The notes beneath the pieces are model-generated. The model was not told where the DNA came from, did not search any database, and saw only the letters and a list, made by a program, of their open reading frames with translations. Position numbers and translations under genes: made by a program. A DNA stretch of 64,000 bases, taken from positions 558,001-622,000 of the forward strand of contig CAXXTS010000002.1 of the NCBI GenBank assembly GCA_963676345.2. Reading direction: 5' to 3'. Below, piece by piece: positions 45,971-54,468 of the stretch (its first letter is position 1; every line of letters begins with the position of its first letter). The stretch is from G963665925 sp963676345 (lineage in GTDB: Bacteria; Bacillota; Clostridia; Peptostreptococcales; Acidaminobacteraceae).

Positions 45971-47146
45971 TTAATCGTTAATGATAAGCTTTCTTTCAAA
46001 GCTGCCAAATGGCACGGCCCCGTCTTTTGTGATTACAAACGATTCACTGATTGATACTCCAAAATCATCAAAATACATACCTGGAATACAGTGGAAAGTC
46101 ATATTCTCTTGTAGTACAGTCTTGTCACCCGGTCTTAGGCTGATTGTGTGCTCGCCCCAATCTGGTGGGTAGTTCAGACCTGTTGAGTATCCAATTCTAG
46201 ACTCTTTTTCAATGCCATATTTAGAAATAACTTTACGCCATGCACCTTCAATGTCCTCACATGTATTGCCCGGCCTCGCCATTTCTAGAGCTGCGTTTAG
46301 ACCCTCTACAGTAATCTTAGCTGTATCAAGCACCTTTTGGCTTGGCTTACCAATGGCAACAGTCCTTGCTTTTGGAGCGTGGTAGCGCTGGTGGCAGCCT
46401 GCAAGTTCAACCGCAACAATTGTATTGTCCGGATAACGTGAGTCTGTCCATGTGAGGTGTGGTGCACCTGCTGTCTTGCCTGATGGCAGAAGCGGTACAA
46501 TACTGCAGTAGTCTCCACCAAACTCTTCTGTACCAAGAACCTGTGCATTTTGAATCGCTGCTGCAACATCACACTGGCGTGCACCAGGCTTGAGTGCATC
46601 AACTGCCGCCTGCATTGCCAAGTCCGCTATTTTACCAGCTTTCATTTGAAGCGCAATTTCAGCTTCAGACTTAATGATACGAACCCAGTTTACGATAAGG
46701 TCGCCATTGACAAAATTGGCATTTGGAAGGCTTGCTCTGAGGCTTTCGTAAGCTGCCGCCGTAAAATAATAATTGTCCATTTCAAGACCAATTGTTTTCT
46801 TGTCAAGACCACTGTCTTTTAAAACTTCACCAACAAACTCCATTGGATGACTTGGCGGATTATGTACCAGTACGTCTGGATAAGCGCGTACATGGGCTTC
46901 GTCTAGCCATGTTGTCTTAACCACACCACTAAAGGCGTCCATATAACGTCCAATAAAGATTGGCATTTCATCATCTAGTGTTACCATCAGCATTTGATGT
47001 ACATAGAAGGACCACGCATTGTGTCCGGAAAGATAGCACATATTTGCAGGGTCTGTAATCAAAAGGACCTCTATACCCTTTTCACTCATACTCTTTTGTA
47101 CGCGCTTCATCCGTTGTACGTATTCGGATCTTTCAAACGGCATCAT
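45971..47146 (-). CDS. doeA: M24-family hydrolase, ectoine hydrolase DoeA-like
   Basis: The 391 aa protein has the pita-bread M24 fold with an N-terminal creatinase domain. Several segments match what I recall of ectoine hydrolase DoeA/EutD rather than Xaa-Pro dipeptidase: DPANMCYLSG, WSFYVHQ, EMDNYYF, GGDYCSIVPLLPSG, APHLTW, GNTCEDI and YPPDWGEHT. DoeA opens the ectoine ring to N-acetyl-2,4-diaminobutyrate. The usual M24 metal ligands are partly replaced, as in DoeA and creatinase. The start at 47146 follows AAGGGGG. It lies between an M20 hydrolase and TRAP genes, which strengthens the assignment. Confidence 0.75.
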   Translation of the reverse strand: MMPFERSEYVQRMKRVQKSMSEKGIEVLLITDPANMCYLSGHNAWSFYVHQMLMVTLDDEMPIFIGRYMDAFSGVVKTTWLDEAHVRAYPDVLVHNPPSHPMEFVGEVLKDSGLDKKTIGLEMDNYYFTAAAYESLRASLPNANFVNGDLIVNWVRIIKSEAEIALQMKAGKIADLAMQAAVDALKPGARQCDVAAAIQNAQVLGTEEFGGDYCSIVPLLPSGKTAGAPHLTWTDSRYPDNTIVAVELAGCHQRYHAPKARTVAIGKPSQKVLDTAKITVEGLNAALEMARPGNTCEDIEGAWRKVISKYGIEKESRIGYSTGLNYPPDWGEHTISLRPGDKTVLQENMTFHCIPGMYFDDFGVSISESFVITKDGAVPFGSFERKLIIND

Positions 47147-47205
47147 AAAACATTTCCCCCTTATATCTTTTTCAATCTTCCGACAATTCAAACTTAAAAT
47201 TTGAG

Positions 47206-48384
47206 CTACACCAGGTAGCCTAATACGCTTCGTACATGAATTTCCACACCTATTGCAAGGGCATCTTCATCGATGTTGAATCTTGGATGGTGATGCGGGA
47301 AGTGTGATTCTTTTTCTTCATTCCCAGCGCCTACGAATGTCAAGACACTTGGTACTTTATTGCCAAACTCTGAAAAATCTTCACCTGCCATGCATACATA
47401 GGGCACAATTTGTCCGTTTTTTGCTGCAATGGCTTCGCGAGCATGAGACTGTATAACTTGCGTCAGCTCCGGATCATTGTGTACTGCAAGGCTGCTTGGG
47501 AAGAACTGAAGTTCTCCATTTGTACGGTAGACATTGCAGACATTCTCAACCATGCGTGTGAGGCGCACGCGTGGTCTTTCATCACTTTCTTCATCACCTG
47601 CATAGAGATAGCGGATTGACCCTTCCAGTTCAACGGTTTCTGGAATAATATTCGGTGCAGAACCACCGCTGATTTTACCAAAGAGCAGCGAAGTTGGCTT
47701 TAGTACATTGATTTCTCTTGACTGAATGGTCTGTGCCGACTGTATAAGTGCTGCTGCTGCAATAATCGGATCAATGGAGTCTTGTGGTGCAGAGGTATGT
47801 CCACCCTTACCTGTAATTTTGATTTTAAAATTATCATGGGCACCCATTACAGGACCTTCACGCAGTCCCACATCCCCCGTTGCGATTGGTGTCCATAAAT
47901 GTATGGCATGTGCTGCATCTACCTTAGGATTTTCAAGCACGCCTTCTTCAATCATAAATTTGGCGCCTGCATCTTCCTCATTTGGCTGGAATACAAATTT
48001 CACATTGCCTTTAAGCTGTGCTTTGTGCTTGGTCAGTATCTTGGCTGCAATCAGGAGCATAGCAACATGTCCGTCGTGTCCACAGGCATGGCTCTTGCCT
48101 TCATGCATCGAGGCATATTCTACTACATTCTCTTCTTTTACCGGTAGGCCGTCCATATCTGCTCTAAGCAGAATTGTCTTGCCCGGCAGGTCCCCCTTTA
48201 AAAGACCAACAACACCGGTTTGTGCAACACCTGTCTGAACTTCCAGACCCAGGTTCCTTAAATAATCTGAAATGATTCCTGATGTACGAAATTCCTCAAA
48301 TCCGAGTTCGGGATATTTGTGAAAGTCTCGTCGCAATTCTATCAGTTCGTCCTGAAGCTCTAAGATGTCCTTTCTGATTTCCAT
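47206..48384 (-). CDS. M20D-family amidohydrolase, candidate acetyl-diaminobutyrate deacetylase
   Basis: The 392 aa protein is an M20D N-acyl-amino-acid hydrolase with the metal motif HACGHDGH (about residues 97-104), QPNEED (usually QPAEE), GKGGHTSAPQ and the C-terminal GEDFSEF and HHHPRFNIDEDAL. Members remove acyl groups from amino acids. Beside a DoeA-like hydrolase it is a good candidate for the deacetylation of N-acetyl-diaminobutyrate, a step done by an unrelated AstE-type enzyme (DoeB) in proteobacteria. AGAGGGG precedes ATG at 48384. It is the first gene of the TRAP operon. Confidence 0.85.
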   Translation of the reverse strand: MEIRKDILELQDELIELRRDFHKYPELGFEEFRTSGIISDYLRNLGLEVQTGVAQTGVVGLLKGDLPGKTILLRADMDGLPVKEENVVEYASMHEGKSHACGHDGHVAMLLIAAKILTKHKAQLKGNVKFVFQPNEEDAGAKFMIEEGVLENPKVDAAHAIHLWTPIATGDVGLREGPVMGAHDNFKIKITGKGGHTSAPQDSIDPIIAAAALIQSAQTIQSREINVLKPTSLLFGKISGGSAPNIIPETVELEGSIRYLYAGDEESDERPRVRLTRMVENVCNVYRTNGELQFFPSSLAVHNDPELTQVIQSHAREAIAAKNGQIVPYVCMAGEDFSEFGNKVPSVLTFVGAGNEEKESHFPHHHPRFNIDEDALAIGVEIHVRSVLGYLV

Positions 48385-48452
48385 ATACACACCCCTCTTT
48401 CTAAACTAATGATACTGCGCGTAGGCGTTTGAAGCCATTCCTCAAAATATGT

Positions 48453-48483
48453 AAAGCACCCCCTTGAAAGAGGGGGGTGCTTT
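48453..48483 (-). terminator. terminator after second sigma-54 activator gene
   Basis: AAAGCACCCCC pairs with GGGGGTGCTTT; it lies about 35 bp after the activator stop and upstream of the M20 gene. Confidence 0.7.
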
Positions 48484-48517
48484 GTATAGTTATACACATT
48501 TGGCGCAATATAGGTCT

Positions 48518-50305
48518 TCAGAGAGAGATATTGTACTTTTTGATCTTTCTGTACAATGTTGCAATTCCGATACCCAATTCTTTCGCCACGCGTTCTTTAC
48601 TTTTTTGATTGGTTCCAAATTCATCGAGCGCTGTCATGATCATTCTGCGCTCCATAAGTTCTAAATCATAGGTGTCAAACTTAAAATCATGCAAGTTCTT
48701 TTTTGCGTGTAGAATGCGTGATGGCAAATGTTCACAACCAATCACACCATTTGAATCCAGAAGACTCATAATGAATTCTACTGTATTTTTTAGTTCTCTG
48801 ACATTGCCCGGCCAATCATAGGTCATCATTACATTCCAAAACTTTTCATCGATGTGATTGACTTTTTTGCAAAACACTTGGGAGTATCTTTCAATAAAGT
48901 GATTGGCGAGAACACGGATATCATAGCCCCGATCACGCAGTGGCGGCAAATTGAGTGGAATGACATGCAGTCTATAGTATAAGTCCTCACGAAAAAGACC
49001 ATCTTCTATCATCTTTTGCAGATCCTTATTGGTTGCTGTAATAAGACGCACATCAATTTTGACTGTCGTATTGGAACCCAGGCGCACAACTTCCCTGTTT
49101 TCTATCACACGGAGCAGTTTCACCTGAAGATAGAGAGGCAGATCACCGATTTCATCAAGAAATACGGTCCCTTTACTAGCCAGCTCAAATTTTCCAACCT
49201 TGCCATCAGGATGGGCACCCGAAAAGGCGCCACCAACATAGCCGAACAACTCACTTTCTATGAGATTCTCCGGAATGGCTCCACAGTTTATTGCGACAAA
49301 TGGCTTGTCAGATCGATTGCTTTCCTCATGCAGGGCTTTTGCAAAGAGCTCCTTACCCGTTCCGCTTTCACCGCCGATAAACACAGTGGATTGTAGCTTG
49401 GCAACGGCTTTGGCATTGCGTTTGACTTCCATGACCTGCGTTGAGTTGCCTATAATTTTGTCAAGTCCCTTGGAATTTTTTGTCGAGGACAAGGTGAAAA
49501 TTTCTTCTTTGAGCCTATTGGCATCTTTAAAAATGAACATCTTGCTGAAATCGCCAATATTGAGTTCGAACATATTCCCAGCAAGTATAAATGCCTTGTT
49601 GTTAAAGTCAAGCAGGTACTCGTTTCGGTTGAAAATTCTGTTATTTGTCTTTACAAGTTTTGTAAGCTTGATGCTCAGCTCTGACTCTGACACATTTAGA
49701 ATACTCTTGGCTATGCCATTCATCGCAGCCGCAGTGCTGTCCCTGTTGACAATCAAGACACCTTCTTCAATCTTATCTACAATTTCATTGAGTACCTCAA
49801 TAACCTGTAGATTTTCCTGATTCTTAGTGAACTCGTGCACCTTTGCAGCAATCAAGTCGGAATAATGCTTGATGAAATCAACATATGTATCTAAGTTGCC
49901 TACAATATGATTGCGCTGTGCCTCTGTAAAACAAACGAGGCCAATAACGCCTAAGACTTCTCCTTCAAAAATAATGGGTGCACACATTTCAAAGAGTTCT
50001 TCACAATCCTCTTTTTGAGGACAATTCTCGCAAAGTGGATGCTCACGCGGTGTGCTGACTACTTGCATTTCTTTTGATTCAATTGCCTTGCGATAAATAA
50101 AAGCTTCTTCTGTGATGTTTTGTCCTAACTGATTTTCATAAATACCGGTTCCCGCAATCCTAATGAAATCTCTGGATACAATATCGACATCAACCATTAA
50201 CACTTTCGATAAGGCTACCGAATAATCCATCAAAATGGGTTCCATGTTTTTTAAATTCCGAATCATAGCTCCCCCCACAACTTCTAGATTTCCGTCGTAT
50301 GACAT
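48518..50305 (-). CDS. sigma-54-dependent GAF-AAA+ activator
   Basis: The 595 aa regulator has an N-terminal GAF-like domain (about residues 25-180) with a Cys cluster CENCPQKEDCEELFEMC, a PAS-like region (about 195-300), an AAA+ domain with Walker A GESGTGKELF and the loop GAFSGA in place of GAFTGA, and a Fis-type helix-turn-helix at the C-terminus (KERVAKELGIGIATLYRKI). It lies directly upstream of the M20-DoeA-TRAP operon and is the likely controller. The start at 50305 has GGGAG 8 nt upstream; ATG at 50335 is possible but lacks a good site. Confidence 0.9.
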   Translation of the reverse strand: MSYDGNLEVVGGAMIRNLKNMEPILMDYSVALSKVLMVDVDIVSRDFIRIAGTGIYENQLGQNITEEAFIYRKAIESKEMQVVSTPREHPLCENCPQKEDCEELFEMCAPIIFEGEVLGVIGLVCFTEAQRNHIVGNLDTYVDFIKHYSDLIAAKVHEFTKNQENLQVIEVLNEIVDKIEEGVLIVNRDSTAAAMNGIAKSILNVSESELSIKLTKLVKTNNRIFNRNEYLLDFNNKAFILAGNMFELNIGDFSKMFIFKDANRLKEEIFTLSSTKNSKGLDKIIGNSTQVMEVKRNAKAVAKLQSTVFIGGESGTGKELFAKALHEESNRSDKPFVAINCGAIPENLIESELFGYVGGAFSGAHPDGKVGKFELASKGTVFLDEIGDLPLYLQVKLLRVIENREVVRLGSNTTVKIDVRLITATNKDLQKMIEDGLFREDLYYRLHVIPLNLPPLRDRGYDIRVLANHFIERYSQVFCKKVNHIDEKFWNVMMTYDWPGNVRELKNTVEFIMSLLDSNGVIGCEHLPSRILHAKKNLHDFKFDTYDLELMERRMIMTALDEFGTNQKSKERVAKELGIGIATLYRKIKKYNISL

Positions 50306-50366
50306 CCTGTACTCTCCCAAATACAGGGTTGTCATTTACCAGTGTACCATGTATGGCACAGAGTGC

Positions 50367-52454
50367 CTATAAAGTGAATTTATCGATTTCTTCCATCAAC
50401 TCATCAGAAATTTGTGATAATTCTACAATCGTTGTCTCTATTTCTTCAGTAGCTGCCAACTGCATTTGCATGTTTGCTGAAACCTCTTCTGAGTTGGCTG
50501 CATTTTCCTGAGCCACTGCTGAAAGCGCTTCCACCACTTCCAGTATCTTCATTTTGCGGTCTTGAATCTGTTTTGAGAAATTGCGCATTTTTTGTATAGC
50601 TTCCACAGAGTTTTGAACCGCCAGTGAAATTTCGCCGTACTTACTTTCCGTTCTGGTAACACTCTCAGACTGTGCCCTTACAATTTCAGATACTGTTTCC
50701 ATCCTTTTTACAGCGCGCATTGCATTTTCGGTAAGTTCCTCGACTACGCTGTCGATTTCCTTAGTAGATTTTGTAGACTGCTCAGCAAGCTTTCTGATTT
50801 CTTCTGCAACCACTGCAAACCCTCGCCCGGCTTCCCCTGCCCTGGCTGCTTCTATTGCCGCATTAAGAGCTAAAAGATTTGTCTGTTCTGATATTGAGGC
50901 AATGACTTCACTCGCAGAGCTGATTTTATCAGCACTTTTACTTGTCTGATAAATTAAATCAAAGGCTTCGTCTGCAGAACGCCCGCTTATTTCTGTCTTT
51001 TCTATAAGTTCTTCTACAACACCCAGGCCTTCTTCAATACTGCTTTGAGCCTGTGAAGATGCTGTAACGACTGAGTCCAGCAGCAACTCGTTCTCTTCAA
51101 GAAGGGTGCCCAACTCACCAATTTGCAGGGCACCCGTTTCTGTTGAACGTGCCTGATCCGTCGCCCCCAGTGCAAGGGATTCCACCGTTTGAGTAACCTC
51201 ATTAATGCCACTGGCTACTTGAACGGTGCTCTTATTAAGCGCTCCTGTTTTCTTTGCACAGTGCTGGGTCATTTCCATAACACTGCCAATCAGGTTGGAT
51301 AAATTACGTCGAACGGCATCCAGCGTCCTTGACATATCACCCATTTCATCTGCTGTCTGGATTATATGTGTGTCTGCCCCCCTCAGATCAAAGGCAGCCA
51401 GTTTTTCAAGAAGCCCCTTCTCATGAAGGACGGAAACAAGGATGTATCTACTATTCCAGTACATGATACCTCCTGAAATAACTATGCCACCAAGACAAAC
51501 CAGCCCCATTACTAGGACAAGCTGATTCATTTTAGCCATCATTTCATGCACGGGAACCTGAATACCATATGTCCAGTAGGTACTGCTTTGTTCAAACTGG
51601 ATTGGAACATAAAAATTCACAAGCTCCGTTTCGCTTTGTGGGTCATTGTCCCTGCGCATGAGCGGTTCATCTTTTAATATGTCTTTTAAAATACGACCGT
51701 ATATGCCTTCCTGACTTTCCCTAGCAACCTCTCCCAAAGCCGCATTATTAGGGTGAGCGAGTATAATGCCTTCATCTGAAATGATGCGGCCAAAGCCTGT
51801 TTCAAAAAACTGAATTTGACCATTGAGCGCTCGCAGTGTCTCCAGTGAAATATCAATACCGGTTACCCCTATAAATTCTTTTCCATCGAAAAGAGGCTGA
51901 CAGAAACTCACAACGGTTATTTCCTCTCCCTCAAGTTCATATGTAACCGGTCTATCGATGTAAAACAGCCCTGTTTCCCGCGGTGTTGTATAAAAAGCCT
52001 TCTGCTCAAGATTTAAGCAAACACCTTGAACCGGCCCGTCAGAGCTCTTTCCCCAAAAGGGTGCAAACCTGCCATTTTCGTCACTTCCCGGTGCATTTGC
52101 ATAAGCGGCGTCATTGTTATCAAAACCATTTTCTTTAAACGCCGCCCATGTGTAAACGTAGTTGTCATTTTGCATCAGTGTTTCTTTAAGCAGGTCAGAA
52201 ATCAAGTCCCGCCTCCCGGCATCCGTATACTTCACATAAGACACCGCGGTTCCCAGCTGCTTTGCATCTTGCGCAGCCACGCCAAGTATAGACTCCATTT
52301 CAGTCTGAACCCACTTCGCTTCCGTCTCGATGCCATCTAGTGTAAGTGCTTCTATAGATCCATAACTTTTAACCAGTACAAAGCCTACTGCGGTTACTAC
52401 AATCGTCATCACAACAATAAAATTAATCAGCATCAATCTTGTTTTTAGTTTCAT
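50367..52454 (-). CDS. methyl-accepting chemotaxis protein with double Cache domain
   Basis: The 695 aa chemoreceptor has a membrane helix at about residues 7-28, a large extracellular double-Cache sensor (about 35-300) with RPVTYELEGEEITVVSF and GVTGIDISLE, a second helix (about 310-335), HAMP, and a signalling tip SEQTNLLALNAAIEAARAGE. Double-Cache sensors usually bind amino acids or similar compounds. Placed among the ectoine-type genes, it may sense that substrate. The start at 52454 follows AAGGGGCC; the upstream part of the frame runs into the terminator hairpin. Confidence 0.93.
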   Translation of the reverse strand: MKLKTRLMLINFIVVMTIVVTAVGFVLVKSYGSIEALTLDGIETEAKWVQTEMESILGVAAQDAKQLGTAVSYVKYTDAGRRDLISDLLKETLMQNDNYVYTWAAFKENGFDNNDAAYANAPGSDENGRFAPFWGKSSDGPVQGVCLNLEQKAFYTTPRETGLFYIDRPVTYELEGEEITVVSFCQPLFDGKEFIGVTGIDISLETLRALNGQIQFFETGFGRIISDEGIILAHPNNAALGEVARESQEGIYGRILKDILKDEPLMRRDNDPQSETELVNFYVPIQFEQSSTYWTYGIQVPVHEMMAKMNQLVLVMGLVCLGGIVISGGIMYWNSRYILVSVLHEKGLLEKLAAFDLRGADTHIIQTADEMGDMSRTLDAVRRNLSNLIGSVMEMTQHCAKKTGALNKSTVQVASGINEVTQTVESLALGATDQARSTETGALQIGELGTLLEENELLLDSVVTASSQAQSSIEEGLGVVEELIEKTEISGRSADEAFDLIYQTSKSADKISSASEVIASISEQTNLLALNAAIEAARAGEAGRGFAVVAEEIRKLAEQSTKSTKEIDSVVEELTENAMRAVKRMETVSEIVRAQSESVTRTESKYGEISLAVQNSVEAIQKMRNFSKQIQDRKMKILEVVEALSAVAQENAANSEEVSANMQMQLAATEEIETTIVELSQISDELMEEIDKFTL

Positions 52455-52497
52455 AATGGCCCCTTGTTCTAATTGATTCTTCTTGTGTAAGATAAAA

Positions 52498-52539
52498 AGG
52501 CTGATATACCCACGCAGCACTGCCTAGAATATCAGCCTC
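52498..52539 (-). terminator. terminator after aspartokinase gene
   Basis: AGGCTGATAT pairs with ATATCAGCCT; on the minus strand the stem is followed by TTTTTATC. It separates the aspartokinase from the chemoreceptor gene. Confidence 0.8.
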
Positions 52540-52645
52540 TTTAATATGGTTTCATATTTGGAGGTTATATTGAAAAATATTCATCTTATTGATTCGTCAA
52601 ACGCACCCATCTTGACCACATGCCCATTACATGCTCAATCCCCAT

Positions 52646-53956
52646 TTAGTTATAGGCATTGTAGATGCCCTTAATGGCATACTCATAATCTTCGTTGTCA
52701 ATGCCAATGGTGATATTGATATCATTAGAGCCGAGGTCAATCATTTTTACACCAATGCCCAGTGTCCCCAAAACACCAAATAGGGTTGAGATGATTTTTG
52801 GTTTCTTGGACAAATCCGATGCGACAACACCAATCAGAGCGATATTGTCCACAATCTTAATTTCATCGGGATTTACAATGGAGTAGATATCATCAATAAG
52901 TGTATTGAGTGTGCCTACCTTGCTCAACTTTGGAAGAACCAGTGATACCGAGTCTACCGTACTTGGCATGTGCTCATAGTTAATACCGTGTTTGCTGGCA
53001 GACTGGAAGAGTGAATCTACCAGTTCTTTATTCTTGTTGATGCCATTTTTCATGACTTTGAGGATGGCATAATCTTTTTTGCCGGCAATGCCTGTAATAC
53101 TGCAATCATCCTTCGTTCTGCTATAGGCTTCAATAAAAGTTCCCGGGTCAGTCGGGCGATTGGTATTTCTGATGTTGATTGGAATTGCCGCTACCTGTGC
53201 CGGATAAACGGCATCTTCATGGATGACTGTTGCACCCATTGATGACAGTTCACGCAATTCCTGATAACTAATGCTTGAAATTGGCTTTGCCCCTTTTACT
53301 ATACGCGGGTCTGTCATGAGCAGACCCGAAACATCCGTCCAATTCTCATAGACATCAGCCTTACAGGCTCTTGCGATAATAGCTCCTGTGATGTCTGATC
53401 CACCTCTTGAAAAGATGCGGACTTCTCCTTTTTCAGTTCCACCGTAGAAGCCAGGTATGACTGCTCGATCCACATCTTGAAGCGCCTCCTCAACGAGTGC
53501 CTGTGTTGCCTGATCATCATAAACACCATTTTCATCAAATCGAATCACTGCCACAGGGTCAATGAACTGGTACCCTAAGTAATGTGCCAATAGCTTTCCG
53601 TTTAAGTATTCTCCTCGACTTACAATATAGTCATCAGACACATCATGAAGCAGGTTATACCTAATTTCCATAAACTCATTTTCAAGGTCAAAGTTCATCT
53701 TAAGTTCATGTATGATTTCCTCAAATCGAACTTTCACCTTATCAAATGTCTTTTCAAAACTGGCTTTATCGTTGATGAACTCTCGACTCATGAGAAGTAA
53801 ATCTGTGATCTTAGTATCTTCGTCGCTACGTTTCCCCGGTGCGGACGGTACAATAATACGACGGTTCTCATCTGATTCAATAATGTCTTTTACTTTTTTC
53901 AGCTGTGATGCATCTGCTAGAGATGTCCCCCCAAACTTACAAACTTTTAAAGTCAT
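52646..53956 (-). CDS. aspartate kinase
   Basis: The 436 aa protein is a monofunctional aspartokinase with KVCKFGGTSLADA at the N-terminus, FSRGGSDITGAIIA (about residues 180-193) and two C-terminal ACT domains (about 290-436). It phosphorylates aspartate to 4-aspartyl phosphate with ATP and is reversible. Here it is on the same strand as an aminotransferase and aspartate-semialdehyde dehydrogenase and within the DoeA/TRAP cluster, so it may run backwards to make ATP. AGGTGG precedes ATG at 53956; a GTG at 53965 lies inside that site. Confidence 0.93.
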   Translation of the reverse strand: MTLKVCKFGGTSLADASQLKKVKDIIESDENRRIIVPSAPGKRSDEDTKITDLLLMSREFINDKASFEKTFDKVKVRFEEIIHELKMNFDLENEFMEIRYNLLHDVSDDYIVSRGEYLNGKLLAHYLGYQFIDPVAVIRFDENGVYDDQATQALVEEALQDVDRAVIPGFYGGTEKGEVRIFSRGGSDITGAIIARACKADVYENWTDVSGLLMTDPRIVKGAKPISSISYQELRELSSMGATVIHEDAVYPAQVAAIPINIRNTNRPTDPGTFIEAYSRTKDDCSITGIAGKKDYAILKVMKNGINKNKELVDSLFQSASKHGINYEHMPSTVDSVSLVLPKLSKVGTLNTLIDDIYSIVNPDEIKIVDNIALIGVVASDLSKKPKIISTLFGVLGTLGIGVKMIDLGSNDINITIGIDNEDYEYAIKGIYNAYN

Positions 53957-54100
53957 ATAATCCACCTTCTCTCCTAATTCACGCTACAAACAACTTTTTC
54001 TTACTATGATTCTCTCAATATAAGCGCCTTTGGATAATTCCTATATCACTGTATTTTCCCCCCTCTAAAGTAGGGGGTCGTCGATTTTTTCATGCACCGT

Positions 54101-54305
54101 GCAACTTCCGGTTGCTCACGATAGCTAGTCGCGCCATATAGAAATAAAGAGAAGGGGGCATGATTTTGTGTGAACACAACTATATTCAGACTGCGAACAG
54201 CACCGGGCAACCTCCGGTCGCCCTGGTCGCTAGCCGCGCCATATACTCACCAAAGCAACGCACAGAGCAACTTCCAGTTGCTCATGTCGCTAGTCGCGCC
54301 ATATA
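54101..54305. repeat. three copies of a 40-bp GCAAC...GCGCCATATA repeat
   Basis: Copies lie at 54101-54140, 54207-54245 and 54267-54305. Each begins GCAACYTCC, contains a small hairpin (GCAAC/GTTGC-like), continues with TAGYCGCGCCATATA, and is 39-40 bp long; copies 2 and 3 are 60 bp apart. A fourth, diverged copy lies at 57035-57074. The first copy is followed by a left hairpin arm and loop only (to about 54180), as if truncated. Confidence 0.8.
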
Positions 54306-54310
54306 TGTAC

Positions 54311-54362
54311 AAAGAGATAAAGATTCAGTTTTGTGCAAGCACAACTGAATCTTTATCTCTTT
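54311..54362. repeat. long perfect hairpin of the repeat element, copy A
   Basis: A 20-bp perfect stem (left arm starts AAAGAGATAAAG, right arm ends CTTTATCTCTTT) closes a 12-nt loop TTGTGCAAGCAC. It follows directly after repeat copy 3 and is followed by GTGCATTGCTTTGTCTTTT. The same layout is seen at 57075-57138 with a different stem sequence. Confidence 0.85.
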
Positions 54363-54398
54363 ATACGTGCATTGCTTTGTCTTTTCCGGATAAAGATA

Positions 54399-54425
54399 GA
54401 AGCAGACAAGGGGATTGTCTGCTTC
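54399..54425 (-). terminator. terminator after aminotransferase gene
   Basis: GAAGCAGACA pairs with TGTCTGCTTC; it is about 43 bp after the aminotransferase stop and followed on the minus strand by TATCTTTAT. Confidence 0.75.
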
Positions 54426-54468
54426 AACAAGCGATTACACGAAGGTCAATAATAAAGCTTAAGGAGTA

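Noticed and set aside
54101..54305. Possible CRISPR array
   Set aside because: Only three diverged 40-bp units with unequal spacing, internal hairpins and no cas genes.
54160..54348. Open frame of 62 codons across the repeat copies
   Set aside because: It is made entirely of the repeat units, giving a repeated peptide (PVA-VASRAIY), and runs into the long hairpin; the frame is a by-product of the repeat.
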